A DNA stretch of 64,000 nucleotides, from positions 1 to 64,000 of the forward strand of contig NZ_FMVM01000005.1 of assembly GCF_900102085.1 (NCBI RefSeq). Reading direction: 5' to 3'. Position numbers and translations under genes: made by a program. The DNA comes from Paenibacillus polysaccharolyticus. Lineage in GTDB: Bacteria > Bacillota > Bacilli > Paenibacillales > Paenibacillaceae. Shown here piece after piece: positions 8,529-16,789 of the stretch. Below the pieces are notes generated by a model. The model did no database searches, was not told the DNA's origin, and saw nothing but the letters and a program-made list of their open reading frames with translations. Position 1 is the first letter of the stretch. The number at the start of each line of letters is the position of its first letter.

Positions 8529-9344
8529 ATGACTTTAACGCCAGAGCAGCGCATCCAGCTGCACGGGTTCAATAACCTGACCAAGTCACTCAGTTTCAAT
8601 ATGTACGATATCTGTTACACCAAGACCAAAGAAGAACGTGAAGCTTACATTGAATATATCGATGAACAATATAACGCAGACCGACTGACTCATATTTTGA
8701 AAAATGTATCGGACATCATCGGCGCACACGTCCTGAATGTCGCACAGCAGGATTATGTGCCGCAGGGCGCAAGTGTAACCATGCTGGTATCGGAAGGCCC
8801 GATCGTTGAGATTCCAGAAGAATCCTTCGATGAATCGCCTGGTCCCCTGCCCGATAATGTCGTCATGCAGCTGGATAAAAGTCACATTACAGTGCACACT
8901 TATCCCGAATTCCACCCCAGCGAGGGCATCAGCACTTTCCGTGCAGATATCGATGTGTCGACCTGTGGTGAGATTTCACCGCTGAAAGCATTGAATTACC
9001 TGATTCATTCGTTTGATACAGACATTATGATTATGGATTATCGCGTGCGTGGTTTTACAAGGGATACGAGCGGGCGCAAGCTGTTTATTGACCATGAGAT
9101 CAGTTCGATCCAGAACTACATTCCGGACGAGATCAAAAGCGGCTTCGATATGATTGACGTGAACGTCTATCAGGAGAACATTTTCCACACCAAATGTAAG
9201 CTGAAAGAATTCGATCTGGATAATTATCTGTTCGGGTACACCAAGGACAAGCTCAGCAAAGCGGAACAACAGGAGATTACCGAGTGGCTGAAACTGGAGA
9301 TGGATGAGATTTATTACGGCAAAAATATAGACCGTTCTTCCTGA
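8529..9344 (+). CDS. speD: S-adenosylmethionine decarboxylase proenzyme, E. coli type
   Basis: A 271-residue homologue of E. coli SpeD. It decarboxylates SAM to supply the aminopropyl donor for spermidine. [13 protein letters not shown] contains the self-cleavage Lys117-Ser118 site that yields the pyruvoyl group. [27 protein letters not shown] and [14 protein letters not shown] are near-identical to the proteobacterial enzyme. B. subtilis instead uses a short SpeH of about 126 residues, so this long class is notable. The start at 8529 follows AAAGGGGA; the upstream in-frame ATG at 8505 has no site. No spermidine synthase gene is adjacent. Confidence 0.95.
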   Translation: MTLTPEQRIQLHGFNNLTKSLSFNMYDICYTKTKEEREAYIEYIDEQYNADRLTHILKNVSDIIGAHVLNVAQQDYVPQGASVTMLVSEGPIVEIPEESFDESPGPLPDNVVMQLDKSHITVHTYPEFHPSEGISTFRADIDVSTCGEISPLKALNYLIHSFDTDIMIMDYRVRGFTRDTSGRKLFIDHEISSIQNYIPDEIKSGFDMIDVNVYQENIFHTKCKLKEFDLDNYLFGYTKDKLSKAEQQEITEWLKLEMDEIYYGKNIDRSS

Positions 9345-9363
9345 TTGGACAGACCAGTCAGGA
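9340..9363 (+). other. stem-loop at the speD stop codon
   Basis: CCTGATTGG and CCAGTCAGG pair through nine positions (one G-U) around a five-base loop, overlapping the speD stop. No T tract follows. The AGGAG site of the short frame at 9375 is in or just after the right arm. Confidence 0.5.
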
Positions 9364-9374
9364 GTGATGTCATC

Positions 9375-9541
9375 ATGAATAAAGACAAGTGATTCTGATC
9401 CGGCTGACTTCCTTCACAGAAGCACATATTTGGGTCATATACTTGTCTTTATTGTTGTTTATTCTGGCTGTGACTGTGAGCTTACCAGCCATATGTTATT
9501 TTGAACAGATTGACAGTGTGCGCGCGAATTTCTTAAAATAG
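9375..9541 (+). pseudogene. small membrane ORF with apparent one-base frame break
   Basis: ATG at 9375, preceded by AGGAG, reads MNKDK and stops at TGA 9390-9392. The overlapping frame from GTG 9389 reads on to TAG 9541 and encodes 50 residues with one clear membrane helix (IWVIYLSLLLFILAVTVSL) and a charged end. The two pieces join naturally as MNKDK-VILIRLTSF, as if one G were lost in CAAG(G)TGATT. It could also be translated by reinitiation at the overlapping GTGA or by a -1 shift. It lies between speD and flgB. Short, with no recognisable family, so confidence is modest. Confidence 0.4.
9378..9453 (+). repeat. 13-bp perfect inverted repeat within the small ORF
   Basis: AATAAAGACAAGT (9378-9390) and ACTTGTCTTTATT (9441-9453) are perfect reverse complements separated by 50 nt. 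The left arm covers the frame-break site. Confidence 0.8.
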
Positions 9542-9580
9542 AGGGAACTGCACTCGGATGCGGTAAAGGAGGAACAGGGT

Positions 9581-9991
9581 ATGATTGAAACGAATACGAC
9601 CAAGCGTAATGAATCCCTTTTGCAAGCCTTAAACGCCCGACATGCAGCCATAACCAACAACATTGCTAATGCCGATACGCCCAATTACAAAAAGACCACC
9701 GTTGAGTTTCAAGATGAGCTTAGACGTATCATCGAGAACGGTAAAACCGGACAACTCCGGATGCAACGCACACATGAGAAGCATTTTCCCGTCAGCAATC
9801 CGAATGCCTCCATCGTGCAGTACCGAGTGATGCAGAACAACGAAACAGCCATGAACAATAACAACAACAATGTAGATATTGACCGGGAGATGGCTATGCT
9901 TTCCGAGAATCAACTCATGTATAACTACATGGCTGATCGAGTCAGCGGACATTACAAAAAAATGAAAAATTTATTGAATGATTTAAAATAA
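9581..9991 (+). CDS. flgB: flagellar basal-body rod protein FlgB, outside a flagellar operon
   Basis: A 136-residue protein with the conserved N-terminal rod motif ITNNIANADTPNYKK and the C-terminal helix region MAMLSENQLMYNYMADRVS typical of FlgB, which forms the proximal rod between the MS ring and distal rod. Length matches the family (about 130-137). A run of six Asn near residue 90 is a low-complexity loop. AAAGGAGG precedes the ATG. It is usually first in flgB-flgC-fliE operons, but here there is no flagellar neighbour and a terminator follows at once. It could be a paralogue with a separate role or a displaced gene. Confidence 0.9.
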   Translation: MIETNTTKRNESLLQALNARHAAITNNIANADTPNYKKTTVEFQDELRRIIENGKTGQLRMQRTHEKHFPVSNPNASIVQYRVMQNNETAMNNNNNNVDIDREMAMLSENQLMYNYMADRVSGHYKKMKNLLNDLK

Positions 9992-9995
9992 AATC

Positions 9996-10433
9996 TTACA
10001 CCAGCAGCCCTCGTGGCTGTTTTTTTGTGTATGAGGTAGAAATGCCGATGATGAAAGCTAGAATGACAGGTAATAAAACATAAGAGAATATAAGTAATAT
10101 GCCTGTTCCTGGCGAAGGTTTGTCCCCCGATTCTGTAATAGGAATTGTATAATTATTAATGAGAATAAGAACAATATAGAACGGAATCCATGAGACCGTT
10201 GGAATATATTTAAACTTTTCATTATATAACATTCTCTTCGTTATAAAATAGAACAACACCACAAATGAAACCAACAGCAAAATACTAATAATACTTATTA
10301 AAAGTGACATTGTGTTGTTTGACCAACCCGTTAATCTTGTGATCCGGTAATAGTTTAGTTGTGGTAGATAGAATACATATAGAAAAATAGCACTTGGAAT
10401 ACTACATAATATTATTTTATGGAACCGATTCAT
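9996..10433 (-). CDS. hypothetical four-helix membrane protein
   Basis: A 145-residue protein with four hydrophobic segments (about 8-24, 42-66, 82-98, 112-133), Lys-rich loops and a short cytoplasmic tail KKQPRGLLV. No family is recognised. Base composition is clearly more AT-rich than its neighbours, which may mean recent acquisition. Its stop and last codons overlap the hairpin that terminates flgB from the other side. The ATG at 10433 has GGGAGTGAAACT upstream. Confidence 0.6.
   Translation of the reverse strand: MNRFHKIILCSIPSAIFLYVFYLPQLNYYRITRLTGWSNNTMSLLISIISILLLVSFVVLFYFITKRMLYNEKFKYIPTVSWIPFYIVLILINNYTIPITESGDKPSPGTGILLIFSYVLLPVILAFIIGISTSYTKKQPRGLLV
10003..10027 (+). terminator. 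terminator of flgB
   Basis: GCAGCC, loop CTCGT, GGCTGT followed by seven T residues. It overlaps the 3' end of the convergent membrane-protein gene. Confidence 0.75.
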
Positions 10434-10549
10434 AGTTTCACTCCCACATTATCCCTTTGTATATAATATAAAACAATTTCTCGATCAGCTCTAGTACTTT
10501 CAAGTGTAGCGTCTGCAAGCGTTGATCCGAGTTCTCCGCCGACCAATCC

Positions 10550-10579
10550 ACACTGGAAGTTCGGTATTTATTAGGGCTG
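10550..10579 (+). promoter_or_regulatory. candidate sigma-A promoter of the GNAT-Nudix gene
   Basis: A perfect TATAAT near 10572 lies 17 bp after a weak TTCGGT. It is about 55 bp upstream of the start codon at 10632. Confidence 0.5.
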
Positions 10580-10631
10580 TAGTATAATGGGATAAGCGAA
10601 GAACGTTAGATTATATAAAAAGAGGTGCAAC

Positions 10632-11705
10632 ATGACTCGTCAATACAATGCGTTTCAAGGCTCCAAAGTCAGACTCACGGCACCCTGTCCCGAAGACAGC
10701 GTGCAAATCGCACATTTTACACAAAACTACGAATATATGCGTAACTTGGATACGGATATTGTGACGCCACAAACATCCGATGAGACCGGATCTTCTTCCG
10801 TTCGGAACGGTCAAGATTTCGAATTTGCCCTGCGCACGTTGGAAGACAATCGCTTTCTCGGATTTGTTGCCATCTATCGATTGGAATGGAATAACCGCTC
10901 TGCACAACTGGCTATCGGCATTGGTGAAGAACGAGATCGTGGCAAAGGTTATGGCAGTGACGCTCTTGCGTTGATTTTGCGATATGCATTCCATGAGTTA
11001 AACCTGAATCGAATTGCTCTTGACGTGATCGAATACAACGAAGCCGCAAGACGGGCATATCTCAAGGCCGGATTCCGCGAGGAAGGCAGGCATCGTGCTG
11101 CCGTTCTTCGAGACGGTACACAGTACGATCTGATCTCGATGAGCATTCTCGCAGCAGACTGGTCCGCCCAAACGGGATATCCCGTTTCGTTTCAGCCAGG
11201 GTCTAGTTCGGGTAGTGCAAGTGCTTTCCCTTCGGCAGGCTCTACTACGGTTGGTAGCATGGCAGTCCAGGCCACTCCCCGGATCGGCGTAGGTGCAGTG
11301 ATCCTTAATGAACGAAATGAAGTGCTCCTCGTTTGGCGTAATCGTGCACCCGAACAGCACACTTGGAGTATTCCCGGCGGTAAAGTCGATGTGTACGAAA
11401 CACTGGAGACGGCTGTTATCCGGGAGGTTAAAGAAGAAGTCAATCTGGATATTGTGATCAACGGTCTTCTCTGTACCGCAGAAACGATTCGCCCTGAGCG
11501 ACAGGAGCATTGGATTTCCGTGCTCTACTCCACCAAGGTCGTTAGCGGAGAAGCACGCAATCTGGAAGAAGGCGGAGCTATTGGGGAGATTGGCTGGTTC
11601 CCGCTCCATGAGCTACCTTCTCCACTCGCCAGCTTTGCCGTCCCGGCATTGGAAGCAGCGAAGCAACAATATACACAGAAACATGGCATCGACATCTCAC
11701 AATGA
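10632..11705 (+). CDS. GNAT acetyltransferase-Nudix hydrolase fusion
   Basis: A 357-residue two-domain protein. Residues 1-175 form a RimJ/RimL-type GNAT domain with the acetyl-CoA loop RDRGKGYGSDAL (101-112) and the YNEAARRAYLKAGF helix. A Ser/Gly/Ala-rich linker covers about 185-212. Residues 216-345 are a Nudix domain with the box G-x5-E-x7-REVKEEVNLD (250-273), where the usual Gly after the second Glu is Asn. One half would acetylate an amino group and the other hydrolyse a nucleoside-diphosphate derivative. AGAGGTG precedes the ATG. Its stop overlaps the AraC gene start (ATGA), so the two form an operon. Substrates are unknown. Confidence 0.85.
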   Translation: MTRQYNAFQGSKVRLTAPCPEDSVQIAHFTQNYEYMRNLDTDIVTPQTSDETGSSSVRNGQDFEFALRTLEDNRFLGFVAIYRLEWNNRSAQLAIGIGEERDRGKGYGSDALALILRYAFHELNLNRIALDVIEYNEAARRAYLKAGFREEGRHRAAVLRDGTQYDLISMSILAADWSAQTGYPVSFQPGSSSGSASAFPSAGSTTVGSMAVQATPRIGVGAVILNERNEVLLVWRNRAPEQHTWSIPGGKVDVYETLETAVIREVKEEVNLDIVINGLLCTAETIRPERQEHWISVLYSTKVVSGEARNLEEGGAIGEIGWFPLHELPSPLASFAVPALEAAKQQYTQKHGIDISQ

Positions 11706-12577
11706 ATAGCTTTACGGGAAATACATTAACGCAACGCAGCGTCCCTTTCATACTGCATGAGTCCAGACACCAGTTCGACTGGAAAGGTCAAGGTGCCCTT
11801 TCCCTGAAAACGTTCCGGTACGGAACATCATTATACGAAGCGGGTCATGGACATTTTGCAGTCGATCAGGACAGATATTTGCTTTTGAACGAAGGACAGG
11901 AATATCAGCTACATATTGATTCACCTGTTCCTGTCGAATCGTTTTGCATCTTCTTCCCTTCGGGGCTAGTGGAAGAGATTGGTCGGAATATCTCTGGAAG
12001 TAACCGCTATCTCTTGGATGAGCCTTATGCCACATCTTCCCTTGGTACACTGGACTGGATGGAACGAACATATCCTATGACCGATCAACTAGGAGCTGCT
12101 CTTGAGCGATTGCGCTCCTCCTATGCCTCTCAGGCCGTAGATGTATGGGGACTAGAGGAACAACTCTATCATCTGGGCGTGCACATGCTTGTTTTGCACC
12201 GTGAGATTCGGTTGGAAATCGATAGCTTGGATATGGTGAAATCTTCAACCCGAAACGAGATATATCGAAGAATCTATATCGCGCACGAGTACATGACAGC
12301 CTACTATAATAAACCTATCACGCTTGCGGAGACTGCCTCAGCCGCGCATCTGTCCGTAAATCATTTTCTCCGCAGTTATAAAAAGGTGTTTGGCATATCG
12401 CCACATCAATTTTTGACGGAACGCAGACTTCAGGCTGCTTGTCAGCTGTTATCCAATACGGATCTCCCTGTTACAGAAATCTGTTACAACGTCGGTTTTG
12501 AGAGCCTTGGCTCGTTCAGCTCCCTTTTCTCCAAACGATTTAAACACTCCCCTGCACAGCATCGGATAAAAAGGTGA
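11702..12577 (+). CDS. AraC-family transcriptional regulator
   Basis: A 291-residue regulator. The N-terminal 150 residues form a cupin-like sensing domain (YGTSLYEAGHGHFAVDQDRYLLLNEGQEY is read in that stretch). The C-terminal 100 residues hold two helix-turn-helix units: ITLAETASAAHLSVNHFLRS and VTEICYNVGFESLGSFSSLF, with FGISPHQFLTERRL between them. The start overlaps the stop of the GNAT-Nudix gene by 4 bp, so it is probably cotranscribed and may regulate that gene. The effector is unknown. Confidence 0.9.
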   Translation: MNSFTGNTLTQRSVPFILHESRHQFDWKGQGALSLKTFRYGTSLYEAGHGHFAVDQDRYLLLNEGQEYQLHIDSPVPVESFCIFFPSGLVEEIGRNISGSNRYLLDEPYATSSLGTLDWMERTYPMTDQLGAALERLRSSYASQAVDVWGLEEQLYHLGVHMLVLHREIRLEIDSLDMVKSSTRNEIYRRIYIAHEYMTAYYNKPITLAETASAAHLSVNHFLRSYKKVFGISPHQFLTERRLQAACQLLSNTDLPVTEICYNVGFESLGSFSSLFSKRFKHSPAQHRIKR

Positions 12578-12684
12578 TTTTCGAGAAGCACTGTCCGTGT
12601 GAACGATCTATCATGGAGTTAGTTACGAACGAGCTTACGTCACACTCCCTGTGTGGATAGAAACGAAAGAGGAGGTTTTCACAG

Positions 12685-13230
12685 ATGAAAGACACAGATC
12701 AGAGTCCAAAGCAGCTAGAGTCATTGGAACAGCTATTTGAAGCGGCACAGCAGAATGATGTGGAAAAAATAAAGTCCCTGCTAGCCGTACAACCAGAACT
12801 GGCCAACACGGAAAACAAGGATGGATTGACACCGCTGGGATATGCCGCACATTTTGGACACTCCGAGAGCGTACATGCCCTTATTGAACACGGTGCGGAA
12901 GTGAATGCGATCTCTCATTCCCTTATCTCCTTCATTCCCTGCAACACAGCCCTACACGCCGCACTGGCTGGAGAACGTTCAGTGGAAGTGATCCAGCTAT
13001 TGCTGGAACATGGCGCATCCACAAGCATCCTTGACAGTGATGGACAGCAAGCCCTTCATACGGCTGCCTTTCATACCGATCAGACAGCCATTATAGACTT
13101 GTTGCTTGAATATGGAGCCGATGTCACGGCACTTAATACATCCGGCGAAATCGCACTAGATATTGCGAAGCAACGTAGTCATACCTCTGTCGCTGCTCGT
13201 CTGGAGCAAACGATGGCAAAGCTATCCTAA
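12685..13230 (+). CDS. ankyrin-repeat protein
   Basis: A 181-residue soluble protein made of about four ankyrin repeats: DGLTPLGYAAHFGHSESVHALIEHGAEV, NTALHAALAGERSVEVIQLLLEHGAS and DGQQALHTAAFHTDQTAIIDLLLEYGADV are read in sections, followed by a degenerate last repeat. Such proteins mediate protein-protein contacts; no catalytic domain is present. AAAGAGGAGG precedes the ATG. It stands alone and ends in a strong terminator. Confidence 0.85.
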   Translation: MKDTDQSPKQLESLEQLFEAAQQNDVEKIKSLLAVQPELANTENKDGLTPLGYAAHFGHSESVHALIEHGAEVNAISHSLISFIPCNTALHAALAGERSVEVIQLLLEHGASTSILDSDGQQALHTAAFHTDQTAIIDLLLEYGADVTALNTSGEIALDIAKQRSHTSVAARLEQTMAKLS

Positions 13231-13342
13231 GCGGGATAGATATAAGCCGCTATAGCGATGTGAATCCGTACTATACTTGGGACTCATGCTACACTTGTGA
13301 CTCGGTATCGTACCTAGAAGGCTATTTGAGATCATACTTGTC

Positions 13343-13396
13343 ACCGTCAGCATCTTCCTGGAGCCGTAATGCTCGTGGGAGGGCTGACGGTTTTTG
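13343..13396 (+). terminator. terminator after the ankyrin gene
   Basis: ACCGTCAGC (13343-13351) pairs with GCTGACGGT (13383-13391), followed by TTTTTGC. Confidence 0.85.
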
Positions 13397-13458
13397 CTGT
13401 ATAATGCAACGAAACTTTCTGAAGATCAACATGCACAACATTTTTTTCAAAAAAACAA

Positions 13459-13486
13459 GAACCGTTTGGCAACTTTCTCTGTCTAA
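13459..13486 (+). promoter_or_regulatory. candidate ECF-sigma promoter
   Basis: GAACCG at 13459-13464 and GTCTAA at 13481-13486 are 16 bp apart, matching the GGAAC-N16-GTCTAA layout of ECF sigma promoters. It lies 32 bp before the sigma gene and suggests autoregulation. Confidence 0.5.
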
Positions 13487-13517
13487 TACGAAACAACATC
13501 AGCAAAGGAGGAGCCTT

Positions 13518-14033
13518 GTGACCCCTACCGAACTTACGCGAGCTGCACAAAAGGGGGATGCTGCAGCGTTTGCAGCCTTAATGGAGATGCATCAGAGCCG
13601 CCTGTACCGGATCGCCTATGCGTATCTGCATAATGAGGGCGATGCACTGGAAGCGATACAGGAAGCAACCTACCGCGCATACCGCAAACTCAAAAAACTG
13701 AAAGAACCTACCTACTTCAGTACATGGCTAATCCGCATCCTTCTGAACTACTGTGCAGATGAACGCAAACGCAAAATCCGGTTCAGTCCCGTGACCGAGA
13801 TCCGTGAATCCGGCCGCTGGGATCGACCCGAAGATCCAGACCTTGCCGCTGCGGTAGCTGCACTTGAACCGGAATACAAACAAATTATTATTCTGAGTTA
13901 TTTCGAAGGTTTCTCGTTAACTGAAGTCGCTGACATTCTCGAAATTCCGGCAGGCACGGTCAAATCACGACTGCACCGCGCGCTTGGCAAGCTCCGGGAT
14001 CAACTTGAACCGAAAGGAGAGCTCTTATCATGA
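13518..14033 (+). CDS. ECF RNA polymerase sigma factor
   Basis: A 171-residue sigma-70 family protein. Region 2 is FAALMEMHQSRLYRIAYAYL with the -10 recognition helix (ALEAIQEATYRAYRKL), and region 4 is IIILSYFEGFSLTEVADILE with GTVKSRLHRALGKLR. The GTG at 13518 follows AAAGGAGGA; the frame is open further upstream, but those codons would include the promoter and have no ribosome binding site. The last bases overlap the anti-sigma start (ATGA). Such YlaC/SigV-like factors usually answer cell-envelope stress, but the signal here is unknown. Confidence 0.93.
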   Translation: MTPTELTRAAQKGDAAAFAALMEMHQSRLYRIAYAYLHNEGDALEAIQEATYRAYRKLKKLKEPTYFSTWLIRILLNYCADERKRKIRFSPVTEIRESGRWDRPEDPDLAAAVAALEPEYKQIIILSYFEGFSLTEVADILEIPAGTVKSRLHRALGKLRDQLEPKGELLS

Positions 14034-15367
14034 CCGACGAACAAAATCCGTTCGAAGCTTTGGAGACACGTCTTCAAGCACGCAAAGCCGAATACGATAC
14101 GATGCCCGTACCGGATACAGCAACTTCCCGAGCTGTACAGGCCGGGATTCAACAAGCTTCCCGTAAACGAAAAACCAGATTACGCTGGCTGACCAGCTCC
14201 ATCTCCGCAGCAGCCCTGATTTTATTGTTCACTGGCTGTATTCGGGTATCCCCTGCCTTTGCGTCCTTTGTCGAGCAACTGCCTGGAATGGAAGGCGTCG
14301 TCAATCTGATCCGGCAAGACAAAGGATTGATGATGGCGATTGATCAGTCCCTGTTGCAAAAAGTCGGGATCACCGACGAGCATAATGGGGGTTCCGTAAC
14401 CGTGGAAGGCATTATTACTGACGACTCACGCATGGTTATTTTTTACAAGATGAAAGGCATGAAAAATACAGAACAATTCGACTATGACATCGATTTACTG
14501 GATGGAAACGGTAAAGATCTTCCTGTTGGTTTTGGCTATTCTACAATCCACTTTGACTCAGATGATCCAGTGTATGAAAACTATATTGATGTTATTTTTA
14601 CCGACCAAGCCCCCCCTCCGGATGTGTTAACGGTGGTATTCAAATCGAGAGACAAAGCCAATCCAGGCGTGTGGAAGGTAACGATGCCAGTCGATAAAAA
14701 TTTAACCAAGGGCATGAAAGAGGTTATCCCTGTAAACGAAACCTTAGTTGTCGATGGACAGCGTATCCAGGTAAAACAGGCCACCATGTATCCAACCCGG
14801 TTGGTACTTGACGTACAGATGGACCCAAACAACACCAAAAAAATCTTTGGTCTCAGCGATCTGCAACTCGTGGATGAGCAAGGACGTGCCTGGAGAACCG
14901 ATACCTCCGTCGGGGAAGATACACGCTCCATTTATTTTGAAAGCATGTATTTCTCCAAACCTAAAAAGCTGACCTTACAAGGCTCCGGATTCTCGGGTCT
15001 TGATAAAAAGGAGCTTGATTTCAGCCTCGACCTGAAAACACGTGAGATTACGGGAGGCCCTTCCGGTCTTCAGATGCTTGGCAGCAAAGTAGAGGGCAAA
15101 AATCTTATTGTTGATTTCTCTGTTCCTGACAGCATGGAAGATAGTTTCGTACTCGGTTTCAGCAAAGTAAAAGACCGTTCAGGTAAAACTTATCAAACCC
15201 CTGGTGCAAGCTGGAGTCCGGGTTATGGTAAAGATCTGGATCACACCACGGTTTCAATCACCATCGAACATGGTGCAAAATTACAGGGTCAGCTTCAGAT
15301 GAAAATTGCTACCTATCCGTCAAAAGTAAAGTCACCCTTTTCACTCGAAATCCCTGTAAATCCTTGA
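14030..15367 (+). CDS. DUF4179-type membrane anti-sigma factor
   Basis: A 445-residue protein with a cytoplasmic N-terminus of about 55 residues, one membrane helix (ISAAALILLFTGCIRVSPAFA, about 58-78) and a large extracytoplasmic domain. VEQLPGMEGVVNLIRQDKGL right after the membrane is typical of DUF4179. The beta-rich remainder fits the DUF4179/DUF5643 layout. It starts inside the sigma gene stop, so the two are coupled. The role is to hold the sigma factor at the membrane until an envelope signal releases it. Confidence 0.85.
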   Translation: MTDEQNPFEALETRLQARKAEYDTMPVPDTATSRAVQAGIQQASRKRKTRLRWLTSSISAAALILLFTGCIRVSPAFASFVEQLPGMEGVVNLIRQDKGLMMAIDQSLLQKVGITDEHNGGSVTVEGIITDDSRMVIFYKMKGMKNTEQFDYDIDLLDGNGKDLPVGFGYSTIHFDSDDPVYENYIDVIFTDQAPPPDVLTVVFKSRDKANPGVWKVTMPVDKNLTKGMKEVIPVNETLVVDGQRIQVKQATMYPTRLVLDVQMDPNNTKKIFGLSDLQLVDEQGRAWRTDTSVGEDTRSIYFESMYFSKPKKLTLQGSGFSGLDKKELDFSLDLKTREITGGPSGLQMLGSKVEGKNLIVDFSVPDSMEDSFVLGFSKVKDRSGKTYQTPGASWSPGYGKDLDHTTVSITIEHGAKLQGQLQMKIATYPSKVKSPFSLEIPVNP

Positions 15368-15490
15368 GGGTCAGGTCAGTTACGAAAGCGGCCGTGGAGC
15401 TCTGCACATGTCATATGTGTAATCACCTTTTCTAGGCAGATGCATATCTTGAAGTAAGAAGCATTTTATTTCGAGGAAGGGTTGTGCATC

Positions 15491-15796
15491 ATGTCTGAAT
15501 CGCCATCCACACCAACCACTCGTGTTGTATATCAGGCCAATCAACCGATGTTGCAATCCGTGCAAAATGTGCGGAACATGCTTCATCATACGGTTCGTCA
15601 GCATATCGGCAAGAAAGTGCAAGTTCAGAACATCGATGGTCAGGTCTGGGAAGGGGTCATTATTAGTGCAGACCGCGGAATTCTGTACCTTCAAGTGACA
15701 CCCATGCATGGTTACCCTGAACCGCGTGCTTTGTTTGGCCCAACGATTCTACCGCTGGTGCTGTATGAATTGCTCGTCATCACCTTGTTAATGTAA
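15491..15796 (+). CDS. hypothetical protein with Sm-like segment
   Basis: A 101-residue protein. Residues 36-70 (HTVRQHIGKKVQVQNIDGQ, then WEGVIISADRGILYLQV) look like a small SH3/Sm-like barrel, and the end ILPLVLYELLVITLLM is very hydrophobic. No named family is recognised. The ATG at 15491 has GAGGAAGGG upstream; a TTG at 15482 is too close to that site. A hairpin with a T tract follows. By composition it could be a small spore or membrane-associated protein, but that is a guess. Confidence 0.6.
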   Translation: MSESPSTPTTRVVYQANQPMLQSVQNVRNMLHHTVRQHIGKKVQVQNIDGQVWEGVIISADRGILYLQVTPMHGYPEPRALFGPTILPLVLYELLVITLLM

Positions 15797-15802
15797 GCCA
15801 AA

Positions 15803-15847
15803 AGGGCTTCGTCTCTTTCCTTTCGAGGATTGGGCGAAGCTTTTTTA
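15803..15847 (+). terminator. terminator after 15491-15796
   Basis: GGGCTTCGTC and GGGCGAAGC arms pair around an internal loop, followed by TTTTTTA. Confidence 0.65.
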
Positions 15848-15991
15848 TTCCATGTCCCGGGATTGCTTATGAGCGTGTGAAATATGATACAATGGTGTCG
15901 GTGCCACGCCTTATTTCATATGAAACGGAGTTTGATCCGGTTGGAATACATACGTCATGACCCCTCTTCTCCTGTTGAATCCGAATCGGAG

Positions 15992-16771
15992 ATGCGTAAC
16001 AAAAGTCAACACCCTGTGACTGAACCGTCTGAGCAATCCCAAGTCATCGCCATCTGTCTGCTTGCTGGGAAAATCATGCTGCAAAGCGGCGGTGAAACGT
16101 ACCGCGTTGAAGATACGATGAAGCGGATGGCCGCTGCATTGGGGCTGCCACATTCACATAGTTATGTGGTGCCCACGGGCATCTTTTTCTCGGTGGATGC
16201 CACGGAACCCGCGAAGCTGATTCGCATCTCGGAGCGCACCACAGACCTCGATAAAGTGTCTGAAGTGAATGCCGTCTCACGTCGCATCGGACAAGGGCAA
16301 CTAACCGTTCAGGAAGCCCATGAGCTGCTGCTGGAGATCGAACGCAAGCCTTCCGGTTATTCGTATGCTGTCCAGCTAGGGGCCGCTGCCTTATCCAGTG
16401 CTTGCTTCACAATCATGTTCGGCGGAGGCTGGGGAGATTTTCTTCCGGCACTACTCTGCGGCGGAATCGGTTACGCCGCGGTCATTCTTTTTCACCGCTG
16501 GGTGCGCGTCAAATTTTTTGCCGAGCTCACAGCTTCCTTTGTCATCGGCATGCTCGCCTTTTTCCTCGTGTATGTCGGTGCAGGCTTTGAGCGGGACAAA
16601 ATCATTATCGGTTCTGTCATGCCGCTCGTGCCGGGATTACTCATTACCAATGCCGTGCGCGACCTGATGGCTGGGCATCTCGTATCCGGCTTATCTAAGG
16701 GCGCCGAGGCTTTTCTTACTGCTTTTGCCATCGGCACAGGCATTGCTGTTGTATTTTCACTTTTGATGTAA
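15992..16771 (+). CDS. threonine/serine exporter ThrE, N-terminal subunit (DUF1212)
   Basis: A protein of about 259 residues. It starts with a cytoplasmic domain carrying LLAGKIMLQSGGETYRVEDT, the signature of ThrE/DUF1212, then about five membrane helices ending ...GIAVVFSLLM. With the next gene it forms a split ThrE-type amino-acid exporter. The start is uncertain: the frame is open from 15884, but TATGATACAAT there looks like a -10 box; TTG 15941 has GGAG 10 nt upstream; ATG 15992 has CGGAG very close. The next gene follows 18 bp later. Confidence 0.88.
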   Translation: MRNKSQHPVTEPSEQSQVIAICLLAGKIMLQSGGETYRVEDTMKRMAAALGLPHSHSYVVPTGIFFSVDATEPAKLIRISERTTDLDKVSEVNAVSRRIGQGQLTVQEAHELLLEIERKPSGYSYAVQLGAAALSSACFTIMFGGGWGDFLPALLCGGIGYAAVILFHRWVRVKFFAELTASFVIGMLAFFLVYVGAGFERDKIIIGSVMPLVPGLLITNAVRDLMAGHLVSGLSKGAEAFLTAFAIGTGIAVVFSLLM

Positions 16772-16789
16772 GACGGAGGGTTGCAGGAA

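Noticed and set aside
13260..13517. N-terminal extension of the ECF sigma factor
   Set aside because: It covers the preceding terminator and the candidate ECF promoter. GTG 13518 has a strong ribosome binding site and matches family length.
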